Of a stretch of 47,801 nucleotides of DNA, positions 8,620 through 19,000 are shown piece after piece. Location of the stretch: positions 1 through 47,801 of the forward strand of contig USOX01000020.1 in NCBI GenBank assembly GCA_900556485.1. The letters run 5' to 3'. A model generated the notes under the pieces. The model was not told the origin of the DNA, ran no database searches, and saw only the letters and a list, made by a program, of their open reading frames with translations. Source of the stretch: an uncultured Dysgonomonas sp. Its GTDB lineage: Bacteria > Bacteroidota > Bacteroidia > Bacteroidales > Dysgonomonadaceae. The position numbers were made by a program, and so were the translations under genes. Every line of letters begins with the position of its first letter. Position 1 is the first letter of the stretch.

Positions 8620-8853
8620 TTGATAAAAGTTGAACTATTTTTGAATAATAGAATATATGGAGAAGATTGGATTATGTCAGCTTTAGTTGCTGATAAATAT
8701 TTAGGGAATTTTCGATCTGGGGCAAAAACTTACTATCTAAACAGTTCTCGAAATAGAAATCCCTTTCCAGGGGATAGAAATTTTATTATAGAATTTAAAA
8801 AAAACAAAATTTCAGATAATACTCTTGATTCTATAAGAAAAATGTGGTTTTAA
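8620..8853 (+). CDS. Hypothetical 77-aa protein, TTG start
   Basis: The frame opens after a TGA at 8587 and has no ATG before the middle of the protein; TTG at 8620 is the first plausible start. The sequence (KVELFLNNRIYGEDWIMSA, a mid-part rich in Tyr, Asn and Arg, then EFKKNKISDNTLDSIRKMWF) looks like a soluble alpha/beta protein fragment. Its stop overlaps the ATG of the next frame (TAATG), as in translationally coupled pairs. No family is recognised. It may be the C-terminal part of a broken gene. Confidence 0.3.
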   Translation: MIKVELFLNNRIYGEDWIMSALVADKYLGNFRSGAKTYYLNSSRNRNPFPGDRNFIIEFKKNKISDNTLDSIRKMWF

Positions 8854-8945
8854 TGATGAATGAAAATAGATTATTAAATCAAATAATTCCTCAACTTAAA
8901 ATCGAGAATAATAAAGCCAGTCTTTTTGAGGTAATTGTAAACTAA
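8853..8945 (+). CDS. Hypothetical 30-aa ORF overlapping the preceding stop
   Basis: The ATG overlaps the TAA of the 77-codon frame by one base. It encodes MMNENRLLNQIIPQLKIENN then KASLFEVIVN. The overlap suggests coupled translation, or a frameshift continuing the same ancestral protein. No family is recognised. Confidence 0.2.
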   Translation: MMNENRLLNQIIPQLKIENNKASLFEVIVN

Positions 8946-9100
8946 AAGGGAAAAAAGTAAATATAGCGAAATAGGTAGCTATTTTCTTGAGGATAGAAAT
9001 AATCTTTCAAAAGCAAATTTATTTCTTGTATAATTTCGTTTTACGCTCATCATCAATTAGATATTATTTTTTATTAAAAATAAGTATTGAAAAATTTGCT

Positions 9101-9120
9101 TGTAACCAATCAGTCACACA
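9101..9120. promoter_or_regulatory. TetR operator 1 (upstream of tetR)
   Basis: TGTAACCAATCAGTCACA is an imperfect palindrome that matches the perfect operator at 9839-9860 in 15 of 18 positions (TGTGACCAATTGGTCACA). It ends 13-14 bp before the tetR ATG, so binding would block transcription of tetR itself. Confidence 0.7.
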
Positions 9121-9132
9121 TGTAAATGTATT

Positions 9133-9723
9133 ATGAGTAAAGAAAGAGATAGAGAACAATCAGAAGAGAAATTAATTAAGGCCGTAGGAGAGCTAATTGA
9201 AGAAGTTGGCTTCGAAGGATTAGGTATAAATCAAGTCGCAAAACATGCAGGATTCTCAAAAAACTTAATATATCGTTACTTTGAGTCTCTGGATGGGTTG
9301 ATATATGCTTATATGAAAAAGCACGACTTTTGGATAAATACATCTGTTGAACTTCCTGATGTAACTAATTTGAAAGCCTATTTGAAAGGATTGTTTCGTA
9401 GACAAATAGCTGATTTCAGGAAGAATATAGCTATCAAAAGACTGAGGAGATGGGAATTATCAACTGATAAAGACTTCGTTGTTGAAATCAGAGCACAACG
9501 CGAAAAGAATGGAGTGAACTTTGTTGAAATAATCTCTCAATTTGCAAAAACAGACAAAAAACAAATCCAATCTATATCTGCATTGATTAATGCCGGCATC
9601 ACCTACCTGACTATATTTGAAGAGAATTGTAAAATGTATAATGGTATTGATATTCAAAGTGATAAAGGGTGGGAGCAGATAGCGGGAGGTATTGATCTAC
9701 TTATTGATGTGATGATCAAATAA
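9133..9723 (+). CDS. TetR/AcrR-family transcriptional repressor
   Basis: The 196-residue protein has an N-terminal TetR DNA-binding domain: helix-turn-helix at about 30-50 (LGINQVAKHAGFSKNLIYRY) followed by FESLDGLIYAYM. The C-terminal ligand-binding/dimerisation part (60-196) is helical and not diagnostic of a ligand. The length is typical. Two closely matching palindromes bracket it, one just before its own start and one before the downstream receptor fragment, which supports autorepression plus control of the next gene. The target operon now starts with a truncated receptor, so the regulator may be an orphan. It stands alone on the plus strand between two minus-strand loci. Confidence 0.9.
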   Translation: MSKERDREQSEEKLIKAVGELIEEVGFEGLGINQVAKHAGFSKNLIYRYFESLDGLIYAYMKKHDFWINTSVELPDVTNLKAYLKGLFRRQIADFRKNIAIKRLRRWELSTDKDFVVEIRAQREKNGVNFVEIISQFAKTDKKQIQSISALINAGITYLTIFEENCKMYNGIDIQSDKGWEQIAGGIDLLIDVMIK

Positions 9724-9838
9724 CATCAATATCAAATAAGTCATAAAAGACAAAGTGTTTTTATTTAAAAACAGCTGAATAACGACCGGATAAAATTATT
9801 AGGTTAGGGTAAAATATATCAAATATTTTTTTCTCTAA

Positions 9839-9860
9839 ATTGTGACCAATTGGTCACAAT
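9839..9860. promoter_or_regulatory. TetR operator 2, perfect 22-bp palindrome
   Basis: ATTGTGACCAA followed directly by its exact reverse complement. The core GACCAATTGGTC is shared with the site before tetR. It sits 38 bp upstream of the ATG of the receptor fragment, in promoter position. Confidence 0.8.
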
Positions 9861-9898
9861 GAGAGTTATTAATAATATATATAAAGAAAAATAGAACT

Positions 9899-10180
9899 AT
9901 GACAAAATTTAAAATACTTATATTATATGTACTCATAAATATATTCTCAGGTATATCAGCCCAGCAATATACTTTAAGTGGTATCGTAACTGATGCTGAT
10001 ACCAATGAGACATTGATTGGAGTACCTATTACCATCAAAGAATTATATGCTACAGGCGTATCTAGTTCTGAAAATGGAGAATATAATATAAAACTGTATG
10101 AAAAGAATCTTTTTAAGTATGACTTTAGCTATAGCGACATTAAATGTAAAAGCTATTCCAGCAATGTTTTGAGTGGATGA
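9899..10180 (+). pseudogene. N-terminal stump of a TonB-dependent receptor (signal peptide plus carboxypeptidase-regulatory-like domain)
   Basis: The 93-codon frame has a signal peptide (about 1-22, ending SGISAQ) and then QYTLSGIVTDADTNETLIGV, PITIKELYATGVSSSENGEY and NIKLY, the start of the CarboxypepD_reg domain that opens SusC-like receptors. It then loses similarity (KSYSSNVLSG) and stops before any plug or barrel. Intact receptors of this type run 700 to 1000 residues. The TetR operator just upstream suggests that an ancestral TetR-controlled receptor operon has been deleted down to this stub. A free-standing small secreted domain protein is the less likely alternative. Confidence 0.65.
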
Positions 10181-10254
10181 TAAAGGTATTGATTGTTGTA
10201 GAAAAAATAAAAGGAGAAGAACTGGATAAAAAACTTGCGGAGTTATTCAAGTAA
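10177..10254 (+). CDS. Hypothetical 25-aa ORF overlapping the receptor stump
   Basis: The ATG overlaps the TGA of the receptor stump (ATGA) and encodes MIKVLIVVEKIKGEELDKKL then AELFK. The frame could be the 3' tail of a deleted gene joined here by the rearrangement that truncated the receptor. No family is recognised. Confidence 0.2.
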   Translation: MIKVLIVVEKIKGEELDKKLAELFK

Positions 10255-10405
10255 ATTTGAACAGTCTGCCTTTTACATTTCATATTCCTATATTGGATTG
10301 GTGTTTCTTACTTTTGTTATATGTATTTGTTTAACCATAACCTTTAGATAGGACAATAAATCAAAAACATTAGTTATCTCAGACTGTAAGGGATCATTTC
10401 TGGTT

Positions 10406-10507
10406 ATGCTTGACAAACGTAAATTCAGAGTCATGATTGCTGAGAGAAACAGTACACATAAGGAAGTCGAGTACTTAGGAAAAAAGATTAATATAAAGTT
10501 TCAATGA
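10406..10507 (+). pseudogene. Possible remnant of a small XRE-type helix-turn-helix protein
   Basis: A 33-codon frame, MLDKRKFRVMIAERNSTHKE then VEYLGKKINIKFQ. The first 25 residues follow the pattern of phage-type regulators (MLxxxKFKxxIAExNxTxKEVAxxLG), but the second helix and the rest of the domain are missing. It could be the first exon-like stub of a broken regulator, or chance. Confidence 0.25.
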
Positions 10508-10543
10508 GCTATTTTAATATTCCTTATTAATATTTATATAAAG

Positions 10544-10592
10544 AACTATGGAATCTTCTGAAAGTTATACTTAGAAGGTTCCATAGTTTTTA
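10544..10592 (+). terminator. Rho-independent terminator
   Basis: AACTATGGAATCTTCT (10544-10559) pairs over 16 positions with AGAAGGTTCCATAGTT (10573-10588), with one G-T pair, and TTTTTATT follows. It ends plus-strand transcription from the tetR side before the oppositely oriented GH3 gene. Confidence 0.8.
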
Positions 10593-10606
10593 TTATTATA
10601 TATCTT

Positions 10607-10660
10607 ATTGGGATTGTACTCCTAAAGAAAGAATCAATAAGGAGCACAATAAATCCCAAT
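10607..10660 (-). terminator. Hairpin downstream of the beta-glucan locus
   Basis: On the minus strand ATTGGGATT pairs with AATCCCAAT, and after a 4-nt bulge GTGCTCCT pairs with AGGAGTAC with one mismatch. It begins 53 bp after the GH3 stop and has no good U-tract, so it may act as a weak terminator or a 3' stabilising stem. Confidence 0.5.
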
Positions 10661-10712
10661 TTACTTGTTATTTGTGAATTTACACACCTTACTCTTAATA
10701 TCTGGATGATAA

Positions 10713-13034
10713 TTATTTATTAGGTGTATCCCATTTGTGTGTTTTATTGCATGTAATATTCAGTGTCTGATTACCACTTTGCATACGAAAATCTCCCTGT
10801 TCCAGAATCCATTTACCATCAGCACCTACAAATGCCAGATCACTACCTTTGATTAACATTGTAACAGTCTTGGTTTCGCCAGGTTGTAATTCCAACTTCT
10901 TAAAAGCTCGCAATTTGCGGCTCTCAGGTGTAAGTGATGCCACCAAGTCACGGCTGAATAGCATAACAACCTCTTTTCCTGCATGTGCACCACTATTGGT
11001 AACATCTATCGAGAAGTGAAGCTCATCTTCTGAAGTAAATGAAGAGGTATTTGTTTGGAAATTGCTGTATTCAAATGTCGTATAGCTAAGTCCGTAGCCG
11101 AAAGGCCATTGTACCGAAATAACCGCATCATAATCGTATGCACCTTCCATTTTGTCCATTTCTTCACTTACTCTATAGTCATAGGTAGTAAGTTCCGCCT
11201 GGTTACGTGGATATGTGTAAGGCATTTTAGCACTAGGATTGACATCACCGGCTAATATATTGGCTAATGCATCACCACCATAGTTTCCCGGTAATAGAAT
11301 GTTTACGATGCCGTTTGCCAACGGTTCTAGGTCATTAATTATACGAGGTCTACCTTCATTAAGTATCAGTATAATTGGTTTTCCCGTAGCTGCTAGTGCT
11401 TTTACAAGATTACTTTGGTTAGTAGAGATCGCAAGGTCGGAGAGGTTTCCGGGCGTTTCACAATAAGAGTTTTCACCAATACATGCAATGATGATATCTA
11501 CATTACGGGCAGCAGCGACTGCTTTCTCAATCTCGGGTTCATTTTCTTCCGTGTAGCTGCCTTCTGGCTTATAAGTCACCCCCTGCTCCAAACGAACATT
11601 TTCAGTACCGAATTTGTTGGAAAGTGACTCATAGATAGTGTTATATTTGCCGGCAAACTTATCGGTCAGGTGTCCTTGCCACGAATAGCTCCATCCTCCG
11701 TTCAAACAGCGCATAGAATTAGCATTAGGACCAGTTACGAGAAGCTTTTTACCTTTTGCAAGCGGCAATATATTATCTTTATTTTTAAGCAAAATCTGTG
11801 ATTCTTCAGCGGCATGGAGTGCTATCTCTGCATGTTCACTGCTGCCAAAAAGTGGATAATCTTTGGATAAGGTATTGGGCTGATCAAAAAGGTTCAGACG
11901 AAATTTAAGCCTGAGAATACGTCGTACAGCGTCATCAATACGACTCATTGGTACTTTGTTCTCTTGTACCAATTCTTTCAATAAAGTACAGAAACTGAGG
12001 TCGTATGGTTCCATAGCCATGTCTATACCTGCATTGATGGCTATCTGGATAGCTTCTTTCTTATCAGCTGCAATATGTTCCCGTGTATAGAGGTTGTTAA
12101 TGTCGGCCCAGTCGGTTATCAGCATGCCGTCCCAGTTGAGATCCTCTTTCAGCCACTTTGTTAGCAACTCATAGTCGGCATGTACCGGTACGCCGTTAAT
12201 AGAGCCACTATTGACCATAATGGTCAAAGCCCCGGCTTCCACACATTCTTTAAAAGGAGCAAAGCATTTTTCGCGTAAATCGGAAATAGAGATATAAGCC
12301 GGTGTGCGGTCTTTGCCAGTGCGTGCCATGCTATAGCCCATATAGTGCTTTACAGATGTGGCAACACGGTCAGCCGGAATACGATTTGGGTCATCACCCT
12401 GATAACCACGGACTGCAGAACTGCCCATTATGGAATTGACAAGGCAATCTTCTCCAAAATTTTCCCAAACACGCGACCATCGCGGATCACGTGCCATGTC
12501 TACTGTAGGTGAATAAGTCCACGGACAATTAGCTGCACGGGTTTCGTAAGCAGTAACACGTGCCGCCTCGTATGCTAGTTCAGTATTGAATGATGCAGCT
12601 ATATTTATGTTCTGAGGGAATAGGGTACCATCCAATGTATAGGTGGTGCCATGAGTTTGATCCAGTCCATAAATGCATGGAATGCCGATTTCTTTCATCG
12701 ATACGGCTTGTATCTTGCCTATAATTTCCTGCCATTTCTCTCTGCTTTGTGCAACAGGGCCCGGAGCATTGAGGAATGAGCCTACCTTGAATTCGGCAAT
12801 AGCCTTATTGAGTTTGGCATCGTCGAGTTTGAACTCACCATTCTCAAAATCCCCCAATACATCAATGGCAAGTTCTGTCATCTGACCTATTTTTTCGTCT
12901 AGTGTCATCTTTGAGAGGACCTCATTTACTTGTTGCTCTATCTGGGAATCCTTAGGAATGGCAGGAGGAGCTACCTGCATAGAGCAGGCAGCCATTGCCA
13001 TTATAGCTGTGATTAATAGTATCTTTTTTATCAT
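10713..13034 (-). CDS. GH3 beta-glucosidase, periplasmic lipoprotein
   Basis: The 773-residue protein has lipobox MAAC (Cys17) with no acidic residues right after it (CSMQVAPP), so it should stay facing the periplasm. The GH3 TIM-barrel domain carries the KH motif (SVKHYMGYS, about 228-235) and the nucleophile Asp308 in MLITDWAD. The second alpha/beta sandwich domain begins near 420 ([12 protein letters not shown]). A fibronectin-III-like domain closes the protein ([16 protein letters not shown] onward). The length is normal. As last gene of the locus it would hydrolyse imported beta-gluco-oligosaccharides to glucose, as the GH3 of mixed-linkage beta-glucan loci does in Bacteroides ovatus. 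Specificity between beta-1,3 and beta-1,4 linkages cannot be read from the sequence. Confidence 0.9.
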   Translation of the reverse strand: MIKKILLITAIMAMAACSMQVAPPAIPKDSQIEQQVNEVLSKMTLDEKIGQMTELAIDVLGDFENGEFKLDDAKLNKAIAEFKVGSFLNAPGPVAQSREKWQEIIGKIQAVSMKEIGIPCIYGLDQTHGTTYTLDGTLFPQNINIAASFNTELAYEAARVTAYETRAANCPWTYSPTVDMARDPRWSRVWENFGEDCLVNSIMGSSAVRGYQGDDPNRIPADRVATSVKHYMGYSMARTGKDRTPAYISISDLREKCFAPFKECVEAGALTIMVNSGSINGVPVHADYELLTKWLKEDLNWDGMLITDWADINNLYTREHIAADKKEAIQIAINAGIDMAMEPYDLSFCTLLKELVQENKVPMSRIDDAVRRILRLKFRLNLFDQPNTLSKDYPLFGSSEHAEIALHAAEESQILLKNKDNILPLAKGKKLLVTGPNANSMRCLNGGWSYSWQGHLTDKFAGKYNTIYESLSNKFGTENVRLEQGVTYKPEGSYTEENEPEIEKAVAAARNVDIIIACIGENSYCETPGNLSDLAISTNQSNLVKALAATGKPIILILNEGRPRIINDLEPLANGIVNILLPGNYGGDALANILAGDVNPSAKMPYTYPRNQAELTTYDYRVSEEMDKMEGAYDYDAVISVQWPFGYGLSYTTFEYSNFQTNTSSFTSEDELHFSIDVTNSGAHAGKEVVMLFSRDLVASLTPESRKLRAFKKLELQPGETKTVTMLIKGSDLAFVGADGKWILEQGDFRMQSGNQTLNITCNKTHKWDTPNK

Positions 13035-13063
13035 ATCAGAAAGTATAGTTCTTTTAGCAATTA

Positions 13064-14320
13064 TTATTGTACAGTTACCATATCCACATAGTAGCCATGG
13101 CCTATGCAGAGGAATCCATCTTCTGTCTGAATCTTATCCAGTACTCCTTGCGTGAGTTGTACTTCCTTTATACCGTTTTCTGTGAATTCGATGACAGCAG
13201 TTCCTGGCAGATCATTCCACCAACCGCTGGTTGTGCGTAACTGATGATACTCATCTCCGGAGGCTACTGAATAGTGAATCTTTAAAATGGCTCCAGCCTT
13301 TATAGTGGCAAATACATCTTTACCAATCAGGTTAAACTTTTTATTCGGGTTATCATCAGGAAGATCCCATGATACATAGTGGTGACCTTGCCAAAGAACT
13401 GTTTCGGAAGAAACTATAACTGTTTGTTCGGTTATAATACCACTGGAAGTGTAGAACTGAACATCTTCTCCATTTTTTGTTTTTCCTGTCAGTTTAAATT
13501 CTCCGTCTGAAAGAGGCGGACAGATAATTGTAATTTCTGTAGCTGTCTGTCGTGTAAACTCAGTAAAAGTCTGTCCGGCGAATGTGAGTGAAACTATCTG
13601 GTCAAGGTTGATACCAGTCATCAGCCATTCTCTGTTGGTGTTGGTACGGTCGGCTCCTGATGTGATAAGTGCAGCTTTGGAAACTGTAACCATGTTTCCG
13701 CCAAACTCACTACCGCCAGTATCTACCAGAATCACACGATGTTCTCCTTCAGCCAGATCGTTTGGTACGGCATATTCGATAGAATTTCCGCTTTCGGATT
13801 CGATATAAGTAATATCGGTGATGGTTTTTCCGCCAATAACAATGCTTTTTACTTTATTTAGGTTATCACCATAGAGACGAGCTGTTGCACCTGGTGCAAT
13901 GATTCTTTCGAATCCTACTTCCGTTGCCCACGGATCATCGGATAAAGGATTTACCTGTACAATACCCTCACGATAGGTTGATTTACCAGCTTCGGTTGAG
14001 ACTATTACTTTAAATTGATATATACCAGCTTTGAGGTTGATATCAAGCATTGTTCCAGTTTGTACCTCATGACCGTCAATTTGCCATGAAATGGTTGTAT
14101 GGTCTGCCGGAGTAACTGTCAGTTTCATCGTAAGATTCGCATCGCGGCTAATATTGGCAATAACAGGTAAATTACCGTTATCACGGTCGGGGAAGATCGG
14201 ATCGAGTATTCGCGGCTCATCATCGGCAGTAGCTGTCGAAAACGGATCTTCATCATTGCAAGCTGTGAATGTAAAGCTCATAGCCAGCATGGCAAGCAGT
14301 ATATAATATATTTTTTTCAT
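13064..14320 (-). CDS. Surface glycan-binding lipoprotein with IPT/TIG domains (SGBP-B type)
   Basis: The 418-residue lipoprotein has lipobox FTAC (Cys20) followed by NDEDPF, an acidic surface-export signal. A PKD/Ig-like domain (about 45-125, [18 protein letters not shown]) is followed by two IPT/TIG domains (about 130-210, [20 protein letters not shown]; about 215-290, [20 protein letters not shown]) and a C-terminal beta-sandwich (about 300-418) rich in surface aromatics ([29 protein letters not shown]). This tandem rod architecture with a C-terminal binding module is characteristic of the non-SusD binding protein encoded after susD. It probably tethers beta-glucan chains at the cell surface. 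It has no catalytic motif. Confidence 0.85.
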   Translation of the reverse strand: MKKIYYILLAMLAMSFTFTACNDEDPFSTATADDEPRILDPIFPDRDNGNLPVIANISRDANLTMKLTVTPADHTTISWQIDGHEVQTGTMLDINLKAGIYQFKVIVSTEAGKSTYREGIVQVNPLSDDPWATEVGFERIIAPGATARLYGDNLNKVKSIVIGGKTITDITYIESESGNSIEYAVPNDLAEGEHRVILVDTGGSEFGGNMVTVSKAALITSGADRTNTNREWLMTGINLDQIVSLTFAGQTFTEFTRQTATEITIICPPLSDGEFKLTGKTKNGEDVQFYTSSGIITEQTVIVSSETVLWQGHHYVSWDLPDDNPNKKFNLIGKDVFATIKAGAILKIHYSVASGDEYHQLRTTSGWWNDLPGTAVIEFTENGIKEVQLTQGVLDKIQTEDGFLCIGHGYYVDMVTVQ

Positions 14321-14343
14321 ATTTGACTATTATTTTTTTATAA

Positions 14344-16020
14344 TTACTTCGCGATATCCCACCATACAGGTGTGTTCCAGCTGTTAGTACCACCCATGCG
14401 GCTCAAAGCCTCATCGTAGCTCGCTTTGTTGTAAGACGATTCAAGTACGGGGTAACAAAGACGTACGGGAATTTCAGTGCCACCTGTAAGAAACTGACCG
14501 AAGCCATAATCTGCTGGTGATTTTAGTTTTGGATAGCCCGAACGGCGAATATTAGCCCAAGATTCGACAGGATTAGTGAAGTGGAGAATCCATGCCTGTG
14601 TATTAATGGCCTCCTTTTTCTGTTCATTAGTATAACCTATACCAATGTTTGGAAAAAATGTTTCGAAGTCATTACTAGAAACTACTTCGCAATCATAATT
14701 ATCGGACAGAAAGTCCATTGCTGCACGTACTCCCTGTTTATAGAGGTCGTTAACAGAAGAGCTTCCAACGTTCCATCCTTTTAATCCTGCCTCTGCTAAT
14801 AAGAACTTTACTTCTGCCGAAGTCATCACCACACCCGGATTGTCACCCTTGAGGAAATTATTAGCAAGTTTTGGTTCGGTTTCACGGGCTACACTAGTTG
14901 AAATAGAAGGATTATTCTCCGCCAATTCTTTCAATATATCGCTGTCATAGCCTGTTGGCCATGGTTCCCAAGAATAAGCTCCCGGATCGCGCGGCTGAAA
15001 TTTAATGTTTTTGGTAATCATTTCATCAGTCAAGTCAATACGGTTATCTGGACTTGTGGAACTCATAAGTCCGTCATAATAGCAGCGGGCAATTCTAAAT
15101 GTACGAGGGTCACTAGTATCATATAGCTGATTAAAGAACGTTGAACATAGATAACTAGGGTTATTAGAAGGATCATTACCAAAAAGTAATTGTGACAAGG
15201 CATTGCCTCGATAATCTGAATATGCTTCCTGCCCAAAACTAAATGATATATTCATATATTTGATAAGAGCGTCGTCTGTTGCATTTTCTAAAATACCACC
15301 ATCGGCCTGCAATGCGTTCTCAAATTCTTCCTGACCTTTTTGCGGAGCAACATCAGAAACTCGCATTGCATAACGCAAGCGAAGCGAATTAGCCAGTTTC
15401 TTCCATTTTATCACATTTCCATTAAAAATCACATCGCCAGTAATCTTATCTTTACTTGCATCAAGGCTCGCAGCAGCATTATTCAACTCAACGAAGAATT
15501 CGTTGTATATATCCTCCTGCTTGTCATAGCGAGGAGTGTATATATTTTCAAGTAAGCCTTTACCCGCCTCACTATAAGGGACATCTCCATAAATGTCGGT
15601 AATGATTGAGATAAGATATACTTTATATATGCGCAAGGCTGAATTGATATTTACCTTGTTGGGATCATCGGCAGTGCGATATTCGGCATCTGTAATGTTT
15701 TTAATGGCATTAGCATAGAATGATGTCCATATACGGCTCATCTCTGAGTTATCTAGTGTATGACGACCTCCATAATTGGTGGTATTCCAGCATCCCATAA
15801 GATGCTGATTGAATGCATAGAGGTAATTGCGGTAGATTTCTACCATGTCGAGGCTACCATAAGTCTGCAATTGCGCAGTAGTGAGTTGCGCATTAGGATC
15901 GATAGAGGCAGCTTTCGATGGATCGGTATTCATATTTCCCATGTACTCATCACTGCATCCGGCAAAGAGCATGGCACACGCCACCAGTATTATTGTAATA
16001 TATGATTTATTATATTTCAT
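14344..16020 (-). CDS. SusD-like surface glycan-binding lipoprotein (beta-glucan locus)
   Basis: The 558-residue protein has lipobox FAGC (Cys22) followed by SDEY, an acidic surface-export signal. The N-terminal sequence (NMNTDPSKAASIDPNAQLTT) and the YKVYLISIITDIYGDVPYSE region place it in the SusD-like_2 branch. The C-terminal part contains EVKFLLAEAGLKGW and ends AWILHFTNPVESWANIRRSG. It forms the lid on the neighbouring SusC and captures oligosaccharides at the surface. It lies 42 bp after susC and 23 bp before the TIG protein. No frame disruption is seen. Confidence 0.92.
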   Translation of the reverse strand: MKYNKSYITIILVACAMLFAGCSDEYMGNMNTDPSKAASIDPNAQLTTAQLQTYGSLDMVEIYRNYLYAFNQHLMGCWNTTNYGGRHTLDNSEMSRIWTSFYANAIKNITDAEYRTADDPNKVNINSALRIYKVYLISIITDIYGDVPYSEAGKGLLENIYTPRYDKQEDIYNEFFVELNNAAASLDASKDKITGDVIFNGNVIKWKKLANSLRLRYAMRVSDVAPQKGQEEFENALQADGGILENATDDALIKYMNISFSFGQEAYSDYRGNALSQLLFGNDPSNNPSYLCSTFFNQLYDTSDPRTFRIARCYYDGLMSSTSPDNRIDLTDEMITKNIKFQPRDPGAYSWEPWPTGYDSDILKELAENNPSISTSVARETEPKLANNFLKGDNPGVVMTSAEVKFLLAEAGLKGWNVGSSSVNDLYKQGVRAAMDFLSDNYDCEVVSSNDFETFFPNIGIGYTNEQKKEAINTQAWILHFTNPVESWANIRRSGYPKLKSPADYGFGQFLTGGTEIPVRLCYPVLESSYNKASYDEALSRMGGTNSWNTPVWWDIAK

Positions 16021-16062
16021 TGTGTTTATTCTTTATAGATGAATTAAAAACTTGATATCCTT

Positions 16063-19000
16063 TTAGAATTTTACATTGACATTGAAACCATAGCTCTTGC
16101 GTGATGGCAAAGAACCATATTCCAGCCCCATCCCTGTAGTGTTATTATAATTCGAATCCGGATCAATATTAGGAATATTCTTCCACACAATGAATGGGTT
16201 GCGTGCAACAAATGAGAGAGTAAGGCCTTTCACTGTATTCTTCAACCATAGTTTCGGCACATTATAACTCATCGTTATTTCACGACACTTCACATACGAG
16301 TTGTCATAAATAAACATCGATGGAGCATTTCTGCTGACACTCATCCAGTATTCCTCAGGGTTGATATAGATATCGTTCGCACGATAAGTGCCATCACCAT
16401 TATCAATCACACCGGGAGCTATAAAACCGCCAGTAGGATTCCATGTAGGAGAACCTTTTGCAATACCTGCAGCTTGACGCTGTTCTTCTGACTTATACCA
16501 ACCCTCACGTCCTGCAAGAGTTTCCTTACTCTTACCCGACTCATAGGTAGCCCGGGCTGACATAGAGTAGAGGTCGGCACCCACTTTTACATCGAAGATA
16601 GCCGAGAGTGATAGATTCTTATAAGTGAAGGTAGAGACAAGACCTCCCGTCCAGTCCCACGAAGCATTACCCAGAACATGGTTGCTCTTATCATATTGAG
16701 GCAAACCTGTCTGTGGATCAATAAGGATGTCGCCATTTTCGTTACGTTTGAAGTCCGGACCAATGATAGATCCAAAGTTTTCACCTACTTTGGCTGCCAC
16801 CTGTACATCTAGCCATGCAGCTTTTTCTAATTCGAACATATCCATATCGTCAACAAGTTTTTTTACCTTGTTACTATTCTTTGAGAAATTCAGGTTCAAA
16901 TCCCAAGAAAAGTCTTTAACTTCAATAGGACGTGTATTGAGTACAATTTCTATGCCTCGATTCTCTATTTCGCCGGCATTGATCAGACGGCTGGTGTAGC
17001 CTGTTGTCCATGAACTAGCCATACCCATAATCTGATTTTTACTATTCTGTGTATAGTAGGTAAAATCGAGACCGACACGATTTTTCAGGAATTTCGTTTC
17101 CAAGCCAATTTCAAAGGAGTTGGTCTTTGTGGGTTTGAGCTTTTGATTAGGAATTGTGTTATTATTAATATAACCAATGGTGTAACCTGGGTAAGTAAAT
17201 TTTGATTTTGTATATACTAGTCCTAGTTGATAAGGATCAGTATCACTGCCGACCTGTGCCCATGACATACGAAGTTTTCCATAAGGCATAATTTTGTCCA
17301 GCTTGGTCAGTTCGGAGAATACGAAGCTGCCTGAGAACGATGGATAAACATACACATTGTTTCCTATAGGTAGGGTTGATGATTGATCTCCACGCAGGGT
17401 GGCATCGAGATAGAGCATATGTTTCCATCCTACATTCACTGCTCCATAGGCAGAGTTGATTTGCTTGCGGTAACTGCTTGGCTCTACACTTATTTCATTA
17501 AAGCTCATCAGAGTTACTACATCACGGATCTGCATATCTTGTGCTGTGGTTATGGTAGTCTGGTTATTCACTTTATATATATTGCCACCAAGGGTAGCAT
17601 TGAGGTCAAAATCACCCCACCTGTTGTTGTAAAGGGCAAGTACTTCAAAATTGTACATGCGGTTTCGGAAGTTGCTGGTTTGGAGGCGTCCGGCTTCAAA
17701 CCCTGGTGTGGTAGGAGCTTTGTAGTCCTCAAAAGCAAACCAGTTAAGTTCGGTACCTACTGTTCCTTGTAATTTCAGGTGCTTGCTGATATTCCAGAGA
17801 GCTTTACCATTGAAGCGGAACTGGTCTTTTTTAGAATTATTAGAATTCTTATATACATCCCAATATGGATTTACGTTGTATGGGTCCATACCATTCCAAT
17901 TAGAATATTCTCCGTTTGCATCCTGATAGGTTTTTAACCATTGTTGATCGTATGTGGTAGCCAGAGTCATTAGGTTTTTACCGATATTCGATTTGCTGTC
18001 GCCCAGCGCAGGACGGTTCTTTACATCTTCACGTGTATAGTTGGCACTGAAATCGAGATCTACTTTGGATAGAGTTGTGTTGGTACGCAGGTTAAAGATA
18101 TCACGGCTCATGTGAGTCTTTGGCACAATATCCTTGTTACGCATATCAGTATAGGTGAAGCGTACACCGGTATTGCCGCTATTTGTATTGACAATGGCGG
18201 TATTAGAAGCAGTGAGTCCTGTACGGAAAAATTCCGAGGTATTGTCAGGTATAATGAGGTAAGGGCGTTCCACACCGTCAAAATATTTCAGCATGTTACT
18301 TCCATCCGCTTTAGGGCCCCAGCTTTTGTTGGTGTTGGATACAGCATCGATGCTATAGGTTCCATTGCTACCCATACCATATGTTTGCTGTATATCATTC
18401 CATTTGGCTAACTGCGTATCGAAAGTCAATGTTCCGTTATATTCTACACTGAACTTGTCTTTATCGCCGGCTTTTTTAGTAGTGATAAGGATGACCCCAT
18501 GACTGGCTCGGCTACCGTAAAGGGCAGAGGCGGCTGGTCCTTTTAATACGGACATATTCTCAATATCATCGGGGTTAATACTTGAGATACCATCTCCAAG
18601 GTCAAAGCCTCCGGATGTTCCGGCACTACCATAATTAGTGTTGTCAAGTGGTATACCATCAATAACATACAAAGGTTGGTTATTACCTGTCATTTCAGTG
18701 CTACCACGCAGTATAACACGCGTAGAACCTGATGGTCCGCCTGCGGTCTGACTTACTACCAATCCTGCTACACGACCTGCCATAGAATTGATAACATTGG
18801 TTTCTTTCGCTTTTGTTAAGGCGTCACCTTTTACTTCATCTACGCCATAGCCTAATGCTTTACGTTCCCTTTTGATGCCTAGTGCTGTGACTACTACATC
18901 ATCGAGCATTTTGCTATCTTCTTCCAAAATAATATTTAAAGGTTCACGACTGGCTCTCACTTCTTGAGTCTTGTAGCCTATATAGCTGATAACAAGAATA

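Larger units (their letters stand above)
8034..9132. other. 1.1-kb gene-poor region between fecR and tetR
   Basis: Very AT-rich. It has no ORF over 77 codons and nothing like an ECF sigma gene. It holds the fecR promoter at one end, the TetR operator at the other, and a set of short plus-strand frames in between: 8260-8391, 8491-8586, 8620-8853 and 8853-8945. These all run in the same direction and look like the residue of one or more decayed small genes. No mobile-element ends were recognised. Confidence 0.5.
10181..10712. other. Intergenic region with remnant frames and two convergent terminators
   Basis: Between the receptor stump and the GH3 stop there is no gene of ordinary length. The region holds a short HTH-like frame (10406-10507), a strong plus-strand terminator (10544-10592) and a weaker minus-strand hairpin serving GH3 (10607-10660). 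The rest (about 10260-10400) shows nothing recognisable on either strand. Confidence 0.5.
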
